Source: WTJX01 sp045106295 (GTDB lineage Bacteria > Bacteroidota > Bacteroidia > Cytophagales > JAAEPT01). From it: DNA of 14,890 nucleotides. Shown here piece after piece: positions 14,849 through 14,890 of the stretch; positions within the stretch are counted from its first letter, which is position 1, and every line of letters begins with the position of its first letter. The notes under the pieces were generated by a model that was given only the letters and a program-made list of their open reading frames with translations, had not been told where the DNA came from and ran no database searches. Where the stretch lies: positions 1-14,890 of the forward strand of contig JBGCEI010000004.1 of NCBI GenBank assembly GCA_045106295.1, given 5' to 3'. The position numbers and the translations under genes were made by a program.

Positions 14849-14890
14849 AAAAAAAAAAAAATGGTAGTTCCTGGTGATACACTAGTCATT
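14846..14890 (+). pseudogene. 3' remnant of the FabZ domain after an in-frame TAA and A15 run
   Basis: T14846 begins TAA and is followed by 15 consecutive A bases (14847-14861). The codons after the stop read four Lys, then MVVPGDTLVI, to the window end. This is in the same frame as the upstream gene and at the spacing expected for FabZ proteins, where a Val-Lys-Phe-type stretch normally stands in place of the stop and the lysines. It is therefore the continuation of lpxC/fabZ, whatever the cause of the stop. Confidence 0.75.

Noticed and set aside
14847..14861. Programmed slippage on the A15 run restoring full-length LpxC-FabZ
   Set aside because: The stop codon lies at the 5' edge of the run and the downstream frame already equals the upstream frame, so adding or removing A bases in the run would not bypass the TAA and would usually break the frame.

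Overview
The window is AT-rich DNA, and every sign points to a member of the Bacteroidota. It carries an LpxC-FabZ fusion gene, typical of that phylum. Several starts have a TAnnTTTG promoter element upstream instead of a clear Shine-Dalgarno site. It also has a bacilliredoxin-like YtxJ and a DksA/TraR-type protein with a mostly lost zinc finger. The YtxJ gene suggests a bacillithiol-using lineage (Cytophagia/Flavobacteriia-like), but I cannot place it more precisely.

Left part (1-4724). A 3'-truncated aspartyl-tRNA synthetase gene (aspS) runs off the left edge on the minus strand. Next is about 500 bp without genes, bracketed by 24-25 nt inverted repeats and containing a 37-38 nt direct repeat and a nested hairpin. 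A small secreted protein of unknown function (plus strand) then meets a two-gene minus-strand unit, ytxJ plus a putative outer-membrane barrel protein, with no base between the stop codons. A strong hairpin separates this unit from asd (aspartate-semialdehyde dehydrogenase, minus strand).

Middle part (4725-9546, plus strand). A divergent promoter region leads into a DksA/TraR-like protein, ScpB (chromosome condensation), an RluB/RsuA-family pseudouridine synthase, a multi-pass ArnT/PMT-type glycosyltransferase-like membrane protein, and an exported beta-lactamase-fold serine hydrolase.

Right part (9547-14890, plus strand). This is an envelope-biogenesis cluster: an OmpH/Skp-like periplasmic coiled-coil protein, an HD-domain phosphohydrolase, an orphan PstS-like phosphate-binding protein, lpxD, and the bifunctional lpxC/fabZ. 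lpxA would be expected beyond the right edge. LpxC and LpxD make early lipid A precursors, FabZ supplies acyl chains, and Skp-like proteins escort outer-membrane proteins.

Most of the window is ordinary core genome. The strongest oddity is at the right end. The lpxC/fabZ frame hits a TAA fused to a 15-A run in the middle of the FabZ domain, yet recognisable FabZ sequence resumes in the same frame. This is either a homopolymer sequence error or a real truncation. I found no CRISPR array, insertion sequence, prophage, tRNA or rRNA, and no clearly new system.
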